24,309 nucleotides of DNA from CAZTLI01 sp964614375. Its GTDB lineage: Bacteria; Chloroflexota; Anaerolineae; Aggregatilineales; Phototrophicaceae. Made by a program: the position numbers and the translations under genes. Shown here piece after piece: positions 14,033 through 22,894 of the stretch. The first letter of the stretch is position 1. Each line of letters opens with the position of its first letter. The stretch spans positions 1 through 24,309 of the forward strand of contig CAZTLI010000021.1 in assembly GCA_964614375.1 (NCBI GenBank), read 5' to 3'. Under the pieces are notes generated by a model that was given only the letters and a program-made list of their open reading frames with translations, was not told the origin of the DNA and ran no database searches.

Positions 14033-17000
14033 CTAGCCCTGTGGCAGGACGAACACCGCTACCGTCCGCGCCGGGACAGTGAAAGTGCCTGAATCGCTAT
14101 CAAACGCCGAACCCCGCACGACTGTATCCGCAGAATTGACCTGCACCGGATGCAGTTCCAGTGCCATCCCTGCGAATGCCTCGTCCGTGAATGTCAGGGC
14201 ATCATTACGCGCATTCACGACCACGACGATATAGGCATAATCGGGGTCGATGTCGTCCAGTCCGTCGCTCATATCATCCAGACTCATGACAATCACGCCC
14301 GGAATCTGGTCAACACCGGTATTATGGAAGCCGACTCGCGCCTGCACGTCCGCACCTGTCCGCAGACGGAACAGCACCGAGCTGCGCCGTATCCGCAGCA
14401 CTTCCTGCATGTGGGTCACACTGCTCATGATGTCAGCCTGCGTCACATACAGGTCTGGATTCGACAACAGGGGACGTTGAATCTCCCATTGGCTGCTGTT
14501 ATCGCCCGCAGGCGGCAAGCCGACGCCGAAATTGTTGGTCTGATAGGTGAAGTCCAGTCGATTGAACCAGTCGCCGGAGTTATAACTGTTCCTGTCGAAC
14601 GATTTCGAGCGCAGCATATCAATCCCGGCATGATAGAACGGCACACCCTGACTGAAGCCGACGATGCTAATCGCCATATTCTGCATCCGCACGCGATCCG
14701 CGACAGTCACGTCCGGCGCGGCTTTGTACTGGATGATGTCCCAGAAAGTTTCGTTGTCATGCGCCGAGACATAGTTGATGTTTTCCTGTGGATCGAGGGT
14801 ATAGCCCACCGGACTGCCATTATAGTCAACGTCTGCGCCTGTCACCGTATCGCCGGTGCGACTGACCAAATTGTAATCGCGCAGATTGCCCGCCATGCCC
14901 ACGCGAATCTGGTCGCCAAACAGCAGAATGCGGTCACGTTGTGCGGGTTCATCGCCGGGTGTGATGCCATTCGGTTCATAGAACAATCCGGTCACAAAGC
15001 CCTGATACTGATAATCGCCAAAGGGATTGCCACCGCGCACCGCGTCACGGATGCGGTCATTGAATACGCCGATGCCCGTCCCGCCGATGTTCAACTGTGT
15101 GGCATTGATGCCGCGCGCATTATTGGCGACTTCGCCGAAGTTCCAGCCTTCGCCATAGATATAGATGGCGCGACCATTCACGCCATGTTCGTCGAGCGTC
15201 AGGCCATCAACAGCCGTCCGCACCGCGACCATATCATCAACCATGTGATGCCCCATTAAATCGAAGCGGAAACCGTCGATGTGATAGGCTGTCGCCCATA
15301 ACACGACCGAATCGACCATGAAACGCCGCATCATGTTGTGTTCCGTCGCCGTATTCTGGCAGCAGGTGCTGGTCGCCACGCGCCCGGTATCGGTCAGACG
15401 GTGATAGTAACCCGGCACAATCCGGTCAAATACCGAACGCCGATCCTGACCGCTGGCATTGGTATGGTTATAGACCACATCCATCACCGCGCTCAATCCG
15501 CGTTGATTCAGCGCCATGACCATACTGCGGAATTCGAGAATACGCTGCGCGCCGTCGGAGTCTGTGGAATAACTGCCTTCGGGCACATTGAAGTGGAACG
15601 GGTCATAGCCCCAGTTGAAGCCGTCCAGATCGCGGATGGGGTCAATCTGCGCCTGCTGGAAGTCCGAATCGGGTTCGGCCTCTGCCATCGCTTCATAGTC
15701 GGGGAAGAAATGACGCGGACGATTTTCGTTGATTGTGGCGATGTCGAACACGGGTAGCAGATGGACATGCGTCAGACCAGCATCGGCTAGATTGCCCAGA
15801 TGGGTCATGCCATTGGAATCTGTCACTGTGAAGGCCATGTACGTCCCGCGCCAGGCTTCGGGCACAGTCTCATCGAAGATGCTGAAATCGCGGACATGCA
15901 GTTCATAAATCACGATGTCTTCAGGTTCAGTCACTGTCAGCCGTTCATAATCCAGCCAGCCAGCGGGCATCAAGGCCGGGTCGTTCAGGTCAACAATCTG
16001 ACTGCGTTGACTGTTGTTCGACAGACTGACCGAATAGGGGTCGGTGACTTCATTGACTTCGATAGCCAGCGTGGTCGGGGCATAGACGGTGACTTCAAAC
16101 AGATAATACTGATAGGCCCAGGCCGCCTCCCCTGCCACGCTCCAGACGCCTGTCGCATCATCGCGTTCCATATCCATGTAAGTCACGTCGTCGGTGTCCG
16201 CGTCGGCAAATAACATCAAGCGGACATTTTGCGCGGTCGGTGCCCAGACGCTAATCGTCGGCACACCGTCGCTGAAGGTCAGTCCCAGCGCGCCATCGTA
16301 GGTATAAAGGTCATCGAGCACGCCCGGAATCTGCAAACCGGATAGATTGACCAGTGAACCGCCGCTGTTGTATTCGGCGATCAACGCCTGCCCGCGCAAA
16401 ATATCCGGCACAGCGCCTATATCATCCGCGCTCAGTTGGAAGGCGCTGTAACCTGCCAGATGCGGGAATTTCGCCAGCACAGCATCGGGCAAACTATCAA
16501 TCGGTGTCAAATCATAGGCGACATACTGGCTGGCTGGATCGACACCCGTCAGCCCGACTGTGAAGCTGGCGTCCGGGCTGGACAGCAGTTGATAGGTCGC
16601 ACCCGGATTCACGTCTATATTCCATGCAAACGTGTCCGCCGTGACCCAGTGTGCTGCTGCTTCACGGATACTTGATGACGATACGCCGCCACCGCCCACA
16701 GTCACCACCATCAGATTTTGCGCCGAATCAAAGGCGAACGTCACCGGGGTATTGGCGTCGGGCACAGTGAACGGAATATTCGCGCCATCTGCCTCGCCGT
16801 TTGCGCCATAATTTTCGTCCCAGTTGCGATTGATTGCGGCCTTCGCTTCATAATCGCCCGCGGGCATCGAAGCAATCGTCAATGTATAAATCCCGTCGCC
16901 ATCGACATCCTGCAACCATGAGCGCATACAGGCCGGGTCCCATTCCGCCGCGCAGCCGATTTCATCCTGATAGCTGCCCGGTGCAGTCACAATCCGATGG

Positions 17001-18091
17001 CGGATCGAGTCGCTAATCCAGTGCGTGGCGTGACTATAAATGAAGGTCACATCGCTGTCTTCGGGCACAGTCAACGGGATATTGGGGCCATCCTGGTCAG
17101 CAAAGCCGCCATAATTCTCTGTCCACGCCCCATTAATCGCCACTTTATACTCATACGACCCGGCGGGCAGACTGAATGTGCCGATCCAGACCTGTCCTTC
17201 TTCATCGAGCGTCAACTGCGATACGTCACAATCCGGCTGCCATTCACCGGGACACCCAATCGCGGGCTGGATCGTACCGGGAATATTGACCATATCCGGT
17301 TGGGCGACATCGCCCCTTGCGCCACCACCCGCAGGCTGTTCTATGGGTGCAGTCGGGGCCATCGCTACTGGCGAGGTCGTGCCCGTAACCTGGATTTCGG
17401 TGGTCGATGGGTCAAACGTCACGACAAAACCATAGCCTTCCTCAAGCACTTCAATCGCAATATTCTCGCCACCGGGAACGCCATCTGCACCATAATTTTC
17501 GTCCCACGACAAACCAACCGCGATTTTGAATTCATAGCCACCCGCAGGCAGTCCCGGCGAGGTATAGCTATAGATACCATCGCCATCGGCATCTTGCAAC
17601 CATGATCGCAGACAATCCGGCTGCCATTCACCGGGACATCCGGCCTCATCCTGATAGCTGCCGGGCGCGGTGATAATCAGGCTGTTGACATCATCGGTTA
17701 TCCAACCGGTATGGTGATCAAAATAGAATGTGACTGTCGTGTCTTCTGCCAATTCCAACGGGATATTGGCGCTGCCAGATGCGCTATCGGCATTCAGGCC
17801 ATAACTCAAATCCCATGTGCCATTGATCGCCGCCTTATACTCATAACTGCCCGCGGGCAAATCAAAACTGCCGCGCCAGACAGCGTTGGTCGTGTCATAG
17901 GTGAGTCGGGTCGCTTCACATTCCGGCTGCCAATCACCGGGACAACCCAACAGACTCTGCACCGTTCCGGCAATGGTCACGGTGTCGGGCATGGCGGGTG
18001 TTGCATCCTGGGCTGTGACCGCGCTGCCCAATAACAGGCACAGCATTAGTGAAACGATTAAGTTCATTCGAGAAAAAGACAATTTACGCAT
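14033..18091 (-). CDS. Secreted type I pullulanase (GH13) with four N-terminal X25-like modules
   Basis: This 1352-residue enzyme should hydrolyse alpha-1,6 branches of pullulan, starch or glycogen outside the cell. A signal peptide ends near AVTA-QDA (about 28). Four X25-like modules follow (about 36-125, 139-236, 266-350, 367-465), each with a GCPGEWQPDC-like start (GCAAEWDPAC in the fourth) and an AGSYEYK or similar core. An N-terminal beta domain covers about 604-700. The catalytic barrel carries GFNWGYDP (824-831, pullulanase signature), DVVYNH (871-876), GFRFDLM with nucleophile Asp944, YGEGWNF with acid/base Glu981, and SAHDNE with Asp1112. A C-terminal beta domain ends the protein. 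ATG 18091 was chosen because CACCTCT (18098-18104) reads AGAGGTG on this strand and a normal signal peptide follows; the frame is open to 18154. It stands alone as a transcription unit. Confidence 0.94.
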   Translation of the reverse strand: MRKLSFSRMNLIVSLMLCLLLGSAVTAQDATPAMPDTVTIAGTVQSLLGCPGDWQPECEATRLTYDTTNAVWRGSFDLPAGSYEYKAAINGTWDLSYGLNADSASGSANIPLELAEDTTVTFYFDHHTGWITDDVNSLIITAPGSYQDEAGCPGEWQPDCLRSWLQDADGDGIYSYTSPGLPAGGYEFKIAVGLSWDENYGADGVPGGENIAIEVLEEGYGFVVTFDPSTTEIQVTGTTSPVAMAPTAPIEQPAGGGARGDVAQPDMVNIPGTIQPAIGCPGEWQPDCDVSQLTLDEEGQVWIGTFSLPAGSYEYKVAINGAWTENYGGFADQDGPNIPLTVPEDSDVTFIYSHATHWISDSIRHRIVTAPGSYQDEIGCAAEWDPACMRSWLQDVDGDGIYTLTIASMPAGDYEAKAAINRNWDENYGANGEADGANIPFTVPDANTPVTFAFDSAQNLMVVTVGGGGVSSSSIREAAAHWVTADTFAWNIDVNPGATYQLLSSPDASFTVGLTGVDPASQYVAYDLTPIDSLPDAVLAKFPHLAGYSAFQLSADDIGAVPDILRGQALIAEYNSGGSLVNLSGLQIPGVLDDLYTYDGALGLTFSDGVPTISVWAPTAQNVRLMLFADADTDDVTYMDMERDDATGVWSVAGEAAWAYQYYLFEVTVYAPTTLAIEVNEVTDPYSVSLSNNSQRSQIVDLNDPALMPAGWLDYERLTVTEPEDIVIYELHVRDFSIFDETVPEAWRGTYMAFTVTDSNGMTHLGNLADAGLTHVHLLPVFDIATINENRPRHFFPDYEAMAEAEPDSDFQQAQIDPIRDLDGFNWGYDPFHFNVPEGSYSTDSDGAQRILEFRSMVMALNQRGLSAVMDVVYNHTNASGQDRRSVFDRIVPGYYHRLTDTGRVATSTCCQNTATEHNMMRRFMVDSVVLWATAYHIDGFRFDLMGHHMVDDMVAVRTAVDGLTLDEHGVNGRAIYIYGEGWNFGEVANNARGINATQLNIGGTGIGVFNDRIRDAVRGGNPFGDYQYQGFVTGLFYEPNGITPGDEPAQRDRILLFGDQIRVGMAGNLRDYNLVSRTGDTVTGADVDYNGSPVGYTLDPQENINYVSAHDNETFWDIIQYKAAPDVTVADRVRMQNMAISIVGFSQGVPFYHAGIDMLRSKSFDRNSYNSGDWFNRLDFTYQTNNFGVGLPPAGDNSSQWEIQRPLLSNPDLYVTQADIMSSVTHMQEVLRIRRSSVLFRLRTGADVQARVGFHNTGVDQIPGVIVMSLDDMSDGLDDIDPDYAYIVVVVNARNDALTFTDEAFAGMALELHPVQVNSADTVVRGSAFDSDSGTFTVPARTVAVFVLPQG

Positions 18092-18272
18092 CGAAAACAC
18101 CTCTTTTCCATCTCTATATAACACTATCGCGGCTGTTATTTCACCACGCTGCATGGCCCATTTCAGACGCGATTATCGACACCCATTGTATCCCGCCGCG
18201 GTATCCACTGCCATAGAATGACCACTGTGGGGCTTGTTTAAAAAGTTCATGTTCCAGCGTTTATGGGTAAAA

Positions 18273-18301
18273 TGGACGCTTGCTTGCGTCTGGCATATAA
18301 T
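18273..18301 (+). promoter_or_regulatory. Sigma70-type promoter of the TIR-WD40 gene
   Basis: TGGACG (18273-18278), a 17-base spacer and a perfect TATAAT (18296-18301) predict a start point near 18308 and a leader of about 50 bases before the ATG at 18357. Confidence 0.55.
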
Positions 18302-18356
18302 CCCGCTATAAACACCGTTGATGCACAATGCTGGCAATCATGCAAAGGCGAAGGCC

Positions 18357-21206
18357 ATGACTTCCCCCATGAACGACCTGTTTATCTCTTATTCCCGGCG
18401 CGATACGGATTTTGTCCATCGTCTGCATGACGGGGTCAAAGCCCATTACAGCAACATCTGGGTCGATTGGGAAGATATTGACCCGGCGACGAACTGGTGG
18501 GAAGCGATTGAAGACGGCATCGACAGCGCCAATGCCTTTCTCTTCGTCATCAGCCCGGATTCCATCCGCTCAGAGGTGTGTACGAAGGAAATCAATCACG
18601 CGACCAGCACAGGCAAACGCTTCATACCAGTGCTGTATCGCAAAATTGAAGCCGAAGACGATAAGGCGTATGTGCATCCCATGGTCTCGTCACACAATTG
18701 GATCATTGCTATCGACGGGACGCCCCTAAAACAAGTCGTCCAGAAAGTGATCGACACACTCTCTATCGACCCCGAACACGTTCACCATCACACGCGAATC
18801 CTGGTGCGGGCGCGTGAATGGCAAGACGCAGCGCAAGATAACAGCCTGCTCCTGCGCGGTAGGGACCTCCAAAGCGCCGAAGCATGGTTAGCCGGCGCAG
18901 CAAATGCCGAACCTGCCATCACCGACCTTCACAATCGTTATATTTATGCCAGCCGGCAGGCAGCGGCGACATTCCAGCGGCGAATGCTCATCGGGGTTTC
19001 AATCGCCTTTGTGATGATGGCGCTATTGGCTGTCCTCGCTTTTCTGCAATATCAAGAGGCCAATCGGCAGCGGGAAATTGCCTTGCAAAATGCGCGTGTC
19101 GCCGATTCACGTCGTCTGGCGATAGAAGCTATCCGCAATATTGATACATTGCATCTCGACAGCGCCGCGTTACTGAGTATTCGCGCGTGGGAAACACAAC
19201 CCACACAGGAAGCGCGCGGGAGTATCTTCGCCACCCTGTTGCGAAGCCCACGCTTACGCGCCTATCTCTACCCATCGACAGGCGACATTTACACGCTGGC
19301 GGTCAGTCCGACAGGCGCATTGTTTGCGACAGGCAGCCAAAGTGGGCACATTGTCCTCTGGGATGCGACCACAAACACGGCGATTGGAGAGCCTATCTTC
19401 GCGGGCGCTAGTGGCGATACAGCGGGGGCGATCTGGCGCGTCGTGTTCAGTCCTGATGGCACACTGCTGGCGGCAGGTGGCGATGATGGCCTGCTGCGCC
19501 TGTGGGATGTGCGCGATCCGGCTGCCCCCCAACCACTTGGCGACCCGGTTGCAGCTTATGACGGACGCATTCGCGCGATAGCTTTCAGTCCCGATGGCAG
19601 GCTGCTGGCGGTGAGTGGCGAACAGGCCGATTATGAAAATACCACCGTCGGCTTGTGGCTCGTCGATGATTTGAGCGAACCGATTACCGTTTTTGAAGGT
19701 CATGAGGATTGGGTGTGGGATGTCGCTTTTCATCCTGATGGGGTGCTGCTGGCATCGGCAGGCGATGGAGGAAGCGTCCGTTTGTGGGATGTCGAGACGG
19801 GTGAGGCTGTCGGCGAACCCTTCGACCCGCTCGATGACTGGATTATGAGTCTCGATTTCAGCCCGGATGGGACATTGTTGGCGGCAGGAACAGCCCTGCC
19901 CTCGCTGATGCTGTGGGATGTGAGCAACCCGACCGACCCGATTGCGCTGCGTGAGCAAGAGGCCCACGACGATTGGGTGCGCGCGGTTGATTTTAGTCCC
20001 GATGGCACACAACTGGTCACCGGCAGCACCGATGACGCGGTAGGCCTGTGGGATGTGGCGGCCTTGCGCGCTGGACGGAGTGCTGCGCCCGACTTCATGG
20101 AAGGCCATACCAGCGCGGTCTGGGATGTGGCATTTAGTGCGGATGGCACGACGATTCTATCGGGCAGTGTCGATGGCAATGTCCTCGTGTGGGATGCGGT
20201 TTCGGGCAGCACACCCCTCGCGCGTGAATTGACCGGGCACAGCGGGCAAGTCTACAGTCTGGCGTATAGTCCCGATGGCACAACGCTTTATTCCGGCAGC
20301 ACCGACGCCACCGTGCAGGTATGGAATCTGGCAGATGGCGAATCGAGTGCGACCTGGCAGCAAGCTGACGATGTGCTGGCAGTCGCCGTGAGTCCCGATG
20401 GCGAAACACTTGCTATCGGTTGGATTACGGGGCGTGTTGTGCTGGTCGATGCACAATCCGGCGAAGTTGTACAGGAATTCAACGATCATATCGCGTTAGT
20501 GAGCAGCCTCGCCTTCAGTCCCGATGGCACACTGCTGGCCTCTGCATCGGGCATGGGTGAAATCATCGTCTGGGCGGTTGAATCAGGCAGCATCCGCTAT
20601 AGTATCGCTGCCCATAACGATGCGATTCAAACTATCGCCTTCAGTCCCGATGGTGCGTTGTTAGCCTCTGCGGGATGGGATGAGCGGGCGCGCGTGTTCG
20701 ATATGAACACAGGCGAAGCGGTCTACACGTTCAGCAATACGGTCGATAGTGACGCGGTGGCCTTTAGTCCCGATGGCGCGCTGTTGGCCGTCGCCACGCG
20801 CGATGGCGCGATTACACTTTATGCGGTGGCAACAGGTGAAATAGCGGGTCAGGCGCTGCGTGTGCAGAATAACAGATGGGCATCTGCGCTGGCCTTCAGT
20901 CCCGATGGCACGCTGCTGGCGAGTGGTGGCACAGACCGTCAGCTTACAATTTGGGATGTGGTGACGCGGCGTTCGCTGGTTGCTCCCCTGCCCCATAACA
21001 ATCAGGTGCGGGCAGTGGTCTTCAGTCCCGATGGCACACAGGTAGCTGTCGCAACACTGTCGGGCACGATTACGTTGTGGGACGTGAGCATCGACTCGTG
21101 GCGTAACCTCGCCTGTGCCCTTGCCAATCGTGACCTCACCGCTGCCGAATGGCAAATCTATTTACCGGGTCAAGCAGTGGTTGAAACCTGCGCGACATCA
21201 TCATAG
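18357..21206 (+). CDS. TIR domain-transmembrane-WD40 repeat protein
   Basis: The 949-residue protein begins with a TIR domain (about 5-135): LFISYSRRDTDFV, IWVDWEDI, FLFVISPDSIRSEVCTKEI. Glu78 in TKEI occupies the position of the catalytic glutamate of NAD-cleaving TIR domains. A helical linker with LLLRGRDLQSAEAWL follows, then a membrane segment at about 210-230 and a short coiled segment (EANRQREIALQNARVADSRR). Fourteen WD40 repeats fill about 305-915, enough for two seven-bladed propellers, and the end carries the NLACALANRDLTAAEW motif common in such proteins. TIR-WD40 proteins are thought to act in signalling or defence; activity here is unproven. ATG 18357 is preferred, with AAAGG at 18344-18348; a TTG at 18318 would add 13 residues unlike the family. 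Confidence 0.93.
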   Translation: MTSPMNDLFISYSRRDTDFVHRLHDGVKAHYSNIWVDWEDIDPATNWWEAIEDGIDSANAFLFVISPDSIRSEVCTKEINHATSTGKRFIPVLYRKIEAEDDKAYVHPMVSSHNWIIAIDGTPLKQVVQKVIDTLSIDPEHVHHHTRILVRAREWQDAAQDNSLLLRGRDLQSAEAWLAGAANAEPAITDLHNRYIYASRQAAATFQRRMLIGVSIAFVMMALLAVLAFLQYQEANRQREIALQNARVADSRRLAIEAIRNIDTLHLDSAALLSIRAWETQPTQEARGSIFATLLRSPRLRAYLYPSTGDIYTLAVSPTGALFATGSQSGHIVLWDATTNTAIGEPIFAGASGDTAGAIWRVVFSPDGTLLAAGGDDGLLRLWDVRDPAAPQPLGDPVAAYDGRIRAIAFSPDGRLLAVSGEQADYENTTVGLWLVDDLSEPITVFEGHEDWVWDVAFHPDGVLLASAGDGGSVRLWDVETGEAVGEPFDPLDDWIMSLDFSPDGTLLAAGTALPSLMLWDVSNPTDPIALREQEAHDDWVRAVDFSPDGTQLVTGSTDDAVGLWDVAALRAGRSAAPDFMEGHTSAVWDVAFSADGTTILSGSVDGNVLVWDAVSGSTPLARELTGHSGQVYSLAYSPDGTTLYSGSTDATVQVWNLADGESSATWQQADDVLAVAVSPDGETLAIGWITGRVVLVDAQSGEVVQEFNDHIALVSSLAFSPDGTLLASASGMGEIIVWAVESGSIRYSIAAHNDAIQTIAFSPDGALLASAGWDERARVFDMNTGEAVYTFSNTVDSDAVAFSPDGALLAVATRDGAITLYAVATGEIAGQALRVQNNRWASALAFSPDGTLLASGGTDRQLTIWDVVTRRSLVAPLPHNNQVRAVVFSPDGTQVAVATLSGTITLWDVSIDSWRNLACALANRDLTAAEWQIYLPGQAVVETCATSS

Positions 21207-21228
21207 AACGGTGATTAGTTATGCTGGT

Positions 21229-22011
21229 TTAGGGATGTAGAATACCAATACCATACCCTTGCTGGTTGGGGTCTTCAATAACTGTTTCGGGGTTAGGGAG
21301 TTCTGCCTGATGTTTTTCCCAAAATTGCGCTACACCCGCTGTATAGTAGGGACTATCCGGGGCATATTGTTCTGGATCAGCCGGGGTCACATCATGGAAG
21401 GCAATCAGGCCGCCCTGACGCACAAATGGGCCGTACATCTCGTAGTCTTGTTTGACACCCTCATAGGTGTGATCGCCGTCGATAAACAGAAAATCCAATT
21501 GATTATCGCCAAGCCACGCCTTAAATTGGTTCAAAATAGCCTGTGTGTGCGTGTCTCCGGTAATACACGTCAGTTTTTGTCCCGGTTGAACCAGGTGTTT
21601 GAAGGCTGCAAGGAGCTGCGGGGTATGTGCAATATCCAGGGAGAGAATTTCTGCATCGGGGAGCGCAACACGGCTGAATAACGCTAACGTTCCGCCTTTA
21701 TCTGAGCCAATTTCACAAATATAGCGCGGACGGCGTTCACGTACCTGTTGCAACAGGGATAGGATTTCTGTCCGTTTTTGAGTCGCCCTAAACGGATGTC
21801 CTTTTTGAATAGCCATATCAACGAGTTTTTCGAGCGATAAGTTCGCGGTTTCGATACGATATTCGCGCGCTTTTTGTGCGTGAGCTTGCGCGGCGCGTCG
21901 TGTGCGTAAATTGTAGTCAAACTGAGTAAGGGACGATGGATGAATGGTCGCCCAAACTCGTCGTATCCATCGTTTCCAGAATGACGGACTATCAACAACT
22001 GGTTTCATCAT
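21229..22011 (-). CDS. Class I SAM-dependent methyltransferase (CmcI-like)
   Basis: A 260-residue protein with a Rossmann-type methyltransferase core: motif I CEIGSDKGGTLALFS (99-113), an acidic residue Asp126 in EILSLDI ending the second strand, and DFLFIDGDHTYEGVKQDYEMY (173-193) with the possible metal-binding Asp178 and Asp180, then GGLIAFHDV. This arrangement matches the CmcI/Methyltransf_24 type, often found in glycan and natural-product loci. It is the last gene of the minus-strand operon and follows the sulfotransferase. The frame is open to a GTG at 22077, but no ribosome-binding site lies there; GAGGAAGG lies about 9 bases before ATG 22011 (a second ATG follows at 22008), which is therefore preferred. 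It probably methylates a sugar of the exported glycan; the acceptor is unknown. Confidence 0.85.
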   Translation of the reverse strand: MMKPVVDSPSFWKRWIRRVWATIHPSSLTQFDYNLRTRRAAQAHAQKAREYRIETANLSLEKLVDMAIQKGHPFRATQKRTEILSLLQQVRERRPRYICEIGSDKGGTLALFSRVALPDAEILSLDIAHTPQLLAAFKHLVQPGQKLTCITGDTHTQAILNQFKAWLGDNQLDFLFIDGDHTYEGVKQDYEMYGPFVRQGGLIAFHDVTPADPEQYAPDSPYYTAGVAQFWEKHQAELPNPETVIEDPNQQGYGIGILHP

Positions 22012-22090
22012 TCCTCTAAACCTTCCTCTATCGATCAAGTTGGATCGATGCCATAGGGACGCTAGAACCTGTGTCACAGCGTTTTAGCAG

Positions 22091-22894
22091 CTAAACCCAA
22101 TCATCGGTTTTAATACCATACTGGGCAGTAAGCTGCTGATTATAGGGTTCAAAATAGACAAATAGGCGCTGCCGGACTTCGGCATCCGCAGGAGGGTAAT
22201 CGCCCTGTCGATGATGCGGGAAATCGTGCAACACAAACGTGTCAACACCAATAAAATCAGCAATATCGTTCAGGATTTTTTGTGGTTGTTGGGCCAGGTC
22301 TTCCGTCCGCCGGATCAAAATTTGGTTGGGTGGAAAGTACCGGCACATCCGGTCTAGCTGCTCAACATAATGTCCGCGGGTTAAATACGAAAACCGGTTT
22401 AAGGCCAGGGTACTTGTTTGAATCCGTTCCCGTTCTTGCTCAAGCGCCGCATCAAAGGAAAGGTCTTCTTGACCTTTATTTCGCATCATCCAATAATGGG
22501 ATAAGGCCCGGTCAATTGGATTTCGCAGCATCATAATTAACTTGATGCGCTTATCAAAGGCATGGATGCGTTCTATTGCTTCCGGGAAGTAACAATAATT
22601 GGGTGTACTTTCCCCCGTCGCGCGAATCTGCCGGGCTTGTTCAGCAGGTACTCTGAATAATGACCGATACCAATCGTCGTTCGGGTATGTATCCCCACTG
22701 AAGTAATGAATCTCGCCCGATTCTTCATAAGCCCGCGCCATGAATATCGCCGGGTGCTGCGCCAGGTAATGATACAGGCTGGTTGTGCCACACTTTTGTG
22801 CGCCTACGATCAGAAATGTAGGGGCATCCTTCAATTGTATATCAGCTGCTTGTCCTTGCCGGGTCAAAAATTGCCGAACGCGCCTCAACCACAT
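22091..22894 (-). CDS. Sulfotransferase domain protein
   Basis: This 267-residue cytoplasmic enzyme belongs to the PAPS-dependent sulfotransferases of the heparan-sulfate/NDST-like type. The 5'-phosphosulfate loop is GAQKCGTTSLYHYL (31-44, Lys34), and the 3'-phosphate motif is LRNPIDRALSHYWM (123-136, Ser132). GEIHYFSGD (60-68) corresponds to the substrate-side segment after the loop. It transfers sulfate from PAPS to a hydroxyl or amine, most likely of a carbohydrate given the context. The ATG overlaps the stop of the ABC ATPase gene by one base (TAATG), and GGAGAA lies just upstream, so translation is probably coupled. No PAPS synthesis genes occur in the window. Confidence 0.92.
   Translation of the reverse strand: MWLRRVRQFLTRQGQAADIQLKDAPTFLIVGAQKCGTTSLYHYLAQHPAIFMARAYEESGEIHYFSGDTYPNDDWYRSLFRVPAEQARQIRATGESTPNYCYFPEAIERIHAFDKRIKLIMMLRNPIDRALSHYWMMRNKGQEDLSFDAALEQERERIQTSTLALNRFSYLTRGHYVEQLDRMCRYFPPNQILIRRTEDLAQQPQKILNDIADFIGVDTFVLHDFPHHRQGDYPPADAEVRQRLFVYFEPYNQQLTAQYGIKTDDWV

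Noticed and set aside
14150..15259. 369-codon open frame on the plus strand opposite the pullulanase gene
   Set aside because: It lies entirely opposite the catalytic domain of a complete pullulanase, and the translation resembles no protein family.
18092..18154. 21-codon extension of the pullulanase frame
   Set aside because: It would put a hydrophilic stretch before the signal peptide, and a clear ribosome-binding site precedes the ATG at 18091.
19270..21100. Regularly spaced short DNA repeats resembling a repeat array
   Set aside because: They are in-frame codons for the FSPDG core of WD40 blades; spacing and translation explain them, so this is not CRISPR.
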